A stretch of 64,000 bases of DNA from Prevotella sp. (GTDB lineage: Bacteria; Bacteroidota; Bacteroidia; Bacteroidales; Bacteroidaceae): assembly GCA_017619375.1 (NCBI GenBank), contig JAFZSL010000077.1, positions 1 through 64,000 of the forward strand. The letters are read 5' to 3'. The notes under the pieces are model-generated. The model was given only the letters and a program-made list of their open reading frames with translations, ran no database searches and was not told the DNA's origin. Below are positions 62,228-64,000 of this stretch, piece by piece (position 1 is the first letter of the stretch; each line of letters opens with the position of its first letter). A program made the position numbers and the translations under genes.

Positions 62228-64000
62228 TCATCGTGTGAGTGAGAACTTCAGGCTGAGGCCGAAATCGCGGGTGGTGGTGGGATAGCTGTTGCTGGAGAGC
62301 AGAGGCGTGTTGGTCTGCGAGTCGAAATAGAAGGTCATCGTCATCAACTTCGAGATGGTGTAGTCGGCATTGAGAGACAGCTTGAAGGCAGTGTTTCCGT
62401 TGCTGGCCTGACTGGTCATCGAGGCGATATCGCGTGTGATGTTGGCCTGTTTCTTGTAGGTCAAGTCACACCTGAGGTTGAGGTCGTGGTTGAACTGCTT
62501 GGAGTTCTTCGACGTGTTCTGACTCTTGTTATTGCCACTGTCGTCAGCATCATTATTCCCTTTCTTGCCTTTCACTTTTCTGGAACCGCCACCAAAGAGG
62601 CTGGAAAACTTGAAGTCGTTGATCTTGTATCCGAAACCAAGCACGATATCCTTGCTCGTGGTCTCGTTGATTTGTACGCTGGTGGTGCTGAGGGTGAGCA
62701 CGCGTGTGTTCCTATACTCCAACTTGCATGTGAGGTTGTTGAGGAGTGTGACATCGACACCGATGAGCGGCGAAAACTGCTCGTTGATGCTGACGGTGGA
62801 GATGTTGAACATGCTACTTGGTGTTGGCAAACCTGTTGTGGCGTCGGTGATGAAACCAAGGCCGTCCATATACTCAAGCCATGTGCTGTAACTGGAATAG
62901 GAGCCTACGGCGAAGACGCTCTTGTAGGTATGGTTGATGTTGACGCTCTTGAAGAGGTCCCTGAAGGGTGCCAGTTTGCTCAATCCGCTATATTTAATGG
63001 TCCAGTTGGGCAGCATCCTTGCCAATGAGGGGAAGAGGTCGAGCGATTTCCCGCCGATGTTGGTATAGGTGGAGATGAACGCCGGGATGAGCACGTCGGA
63101 ACTGTACATTCCCACGGTGCTGGTCTCGGGATTGAAACTTGCTCCACCCATGGGACCTCCGGCAGGATAGGTGGACCCTGCATACTGCGCCTCGACCCTG
63201 TCGCGGAATTCGGGAAGCGATTTGCAGAACTTGACGAATGAAGGCGAATGATAGCCATTTGTAGCACTCCCCATTCCCTCAAGGGCTGTTTTCAGGGAGA
63301 TGGTGGTGATGGTGAACTGTCCGCTTCTTGTCGTGGGTGTTCCCACATACATGTATTGTATGCTCCTTGCATCTGTTTCCGTCCTGCTGGCGTTCAAGTC
63401 GATTTTGAAGTCGCGTGCCGGCTCCAGGGTCATTTTGAGTTGCAGGTCTTTTGTCGCGTTGGTGGTGGCCGGCGTCGCCACGCTGTCGGCTTGTAGCAGC
63501 CAGTCGTTTCTCCTCGCCTTTTCGATGAAGTCGACATCGGTGAAGCCGAAGGCGAAGTCGAGGCCCGGGCTGAGGATGTCGCCCCTCCTTTGTCCGAACG
63601 CCGAACCGATGGATGGCATGAATCCAGGTAGTGACATGCCCCTCTGGTCCCTGTAGGTGAGACTGATGCTCCTCACCAACATGAGCCCCCGTGCTATGAC
63701 TTGCGCCGTCTTGTACCACGCCTTGTCGTCGAGAGGTTGCTTGGGAGTGACAGAGATCTTGATGGTGACGGCGGAGTCGGCCTTGTTGAACACCTTGATC
63801 TTGTTGTCGTCCACCACCTTGTATTTCACATCGACGGTTTTGCCATCCTTGTTCTTGGCGGAGACGATGAGCCTCTTGCTCTTCTTTCCGTGGGAGACCA
63901 CGATGGAGGTGTCGGCCTTGATGGTGATTTCCTTCTCAAAGGTGTTCTTGTTCTTGGGCAATTGTGACTTCGACTTGTTGTCGGCCTCCTTGCCATCCTC
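62228..64000 (-). CDS. sprA: SprA, type IX secretion outer-membrane translocon (3' part)
   Basis: 590 residues are visible; the frame is open at the right edge. The sequence has the features of the SprA C-terminal barrel: FGQRRGDILSPGLDFAFGF, GMYSSDVLIPAFISTYT, LPNWTIKYSGLSKL, NHTYKSVFAVGSYSSYSTW, SSVQINETTSKDIVLGFGYKI and the ending TTTRDFGLSLKFSLTR. SprA is the 36-strand pore through which proteins with T9SS sorting domains leave, such as the one at the left end of this window. Confidence 0.93.
   Translation of the reverse strand, partial: EDGKEADNKSKSQLPKNKNTFEKEITIKADTSIVVSHGKKSKRLIVSAKNKDGKTVDVKYKVVDDNKIKVFNKADSAVTIKISVTPKQPLDDKAWYKTAQVIARGLMLVRSISLTYRDQRGMSLPGFMPSIGSAFGQRRGDILSPGLDFAFGFTDVDFIEKARRNDWLLQADSVATPATTNATKDLQLKMTLEPARDFKIDLNASRTETDARSIQYMYVGTPTTRSGQFTITTISLKTALEGMGSATNGYHSPSFVKFCKSLPEFRDRVEAQYAGSTYPAGGPMGGASFNPETSTVGMYSSDVLIPAFISTYTNIGGKSLDLFPSLARMLPNWTIKYSGLSKLAPFRDLFKSVNINHTYKSVFAVGSYSSYSTWLEYMDGLGFITDATTGLPTPSSMFNISTVSINEQFSPLIGVDVTLLNNLTCKLEYRNTRVLTLSTTSVQINETTSKDIVLGFGYKINDFKFSSLFGGGSRKVKGKKGNNDADDSGNNKSQNTSKNSKQFNHDLNLRCDLTYKKQANITRDIASMTSQASNGNTAFKLSLNADYTISKLMTMTFYFDSQTNTPLLSSNSYPTTTRDFGLSLKFSLTR

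Noticed and set aside
62486..63028. 180-codon plus-strand ORF opposite sprA
   Set aside because: Antisense shadow of the SprA barrel region.

Overview
The window looks like a chromosomal segment of a Bacteroidales bacterium, most likely Prevotella or a close relative. The evidence is a type IX secretion gene (sprA) at the right edge, a type IX sorting domain, BspA-like leucine-rich repeat proteins, dockerin-tailed secreted proteins, and promoters of the Bacteroidetes form TTTG-N19/20-TAnnTTTG in front of many genes. Conserved housekeeping genes (rsfS-ftsH-cdsA, tRNA-Gln, dacB, sprA) alternate with accessory DNA.

Layout. 1-2927: end of a large BspA-like surface protein with a FISUMP/C-type-lectin-like domain and sorting tail. 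3120-5654: three mobilization genes without an integrase, next to a minus-strand tRNA-Gln (5767-5837). 6397-9749: a one-piece sensor kinase with a propeller sensor and a LytTR regulator, followed by three exported proteins, including a 2403-residue protein built from six homologous modules. 20028-23840 (minus): a SpoIIE phosphatase fused to an RsbW-like kinase domain, an SLC13-type permease with TrkA_C domains, and a STAS protein, apparently a self-contained partner-switching unit. 24311-29072: four tandem promoters in front of rsfS, ftsH, cdsA and a metallophosphoesterase. 29267-31357: another LRR protein and a small lipoprotein.

31518-50000 is an AT-rich accessory island: a 5'-truncated MobV relaxase, a type II restriction-modification system with two cytosine methyltransferases, an HNH nuclease and a SLATT-like membrane protein, a pair of DUF262 proteins, an ATPase fragment, three membrane-protein genes, and a tight three-gene cluster with two different radical SAM enzymes. 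Remnants of a DUF1016 nuclease gene lie on both sides of this last cluster. 50028-53206 holds a chimeric ORF, a hairpin-rich element with terminal inverted repeats, and three small-enzyme genes. 53635-58480 (minus) is a helicase/thioredoxin pair, DUF805, dacB and a PH-domain protein. 59331-62038 holds a CotH-family protein and a minimal dockerin protein, followed by the 3' part of sprA.

The least expected signal is a dispersed repeat family: CTCGG, a palindrome with a 2-nt centre whose arms co-vary, CTCTCG, then a -7 box. It occurs about ten times in the window, sits in tandem as working-looking promoters before essential genes (24.3 and 58.5 kb), and is present as decayed copies elsewhere. 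Other candidates are the partner-switching locus and the radical SAM cluster.
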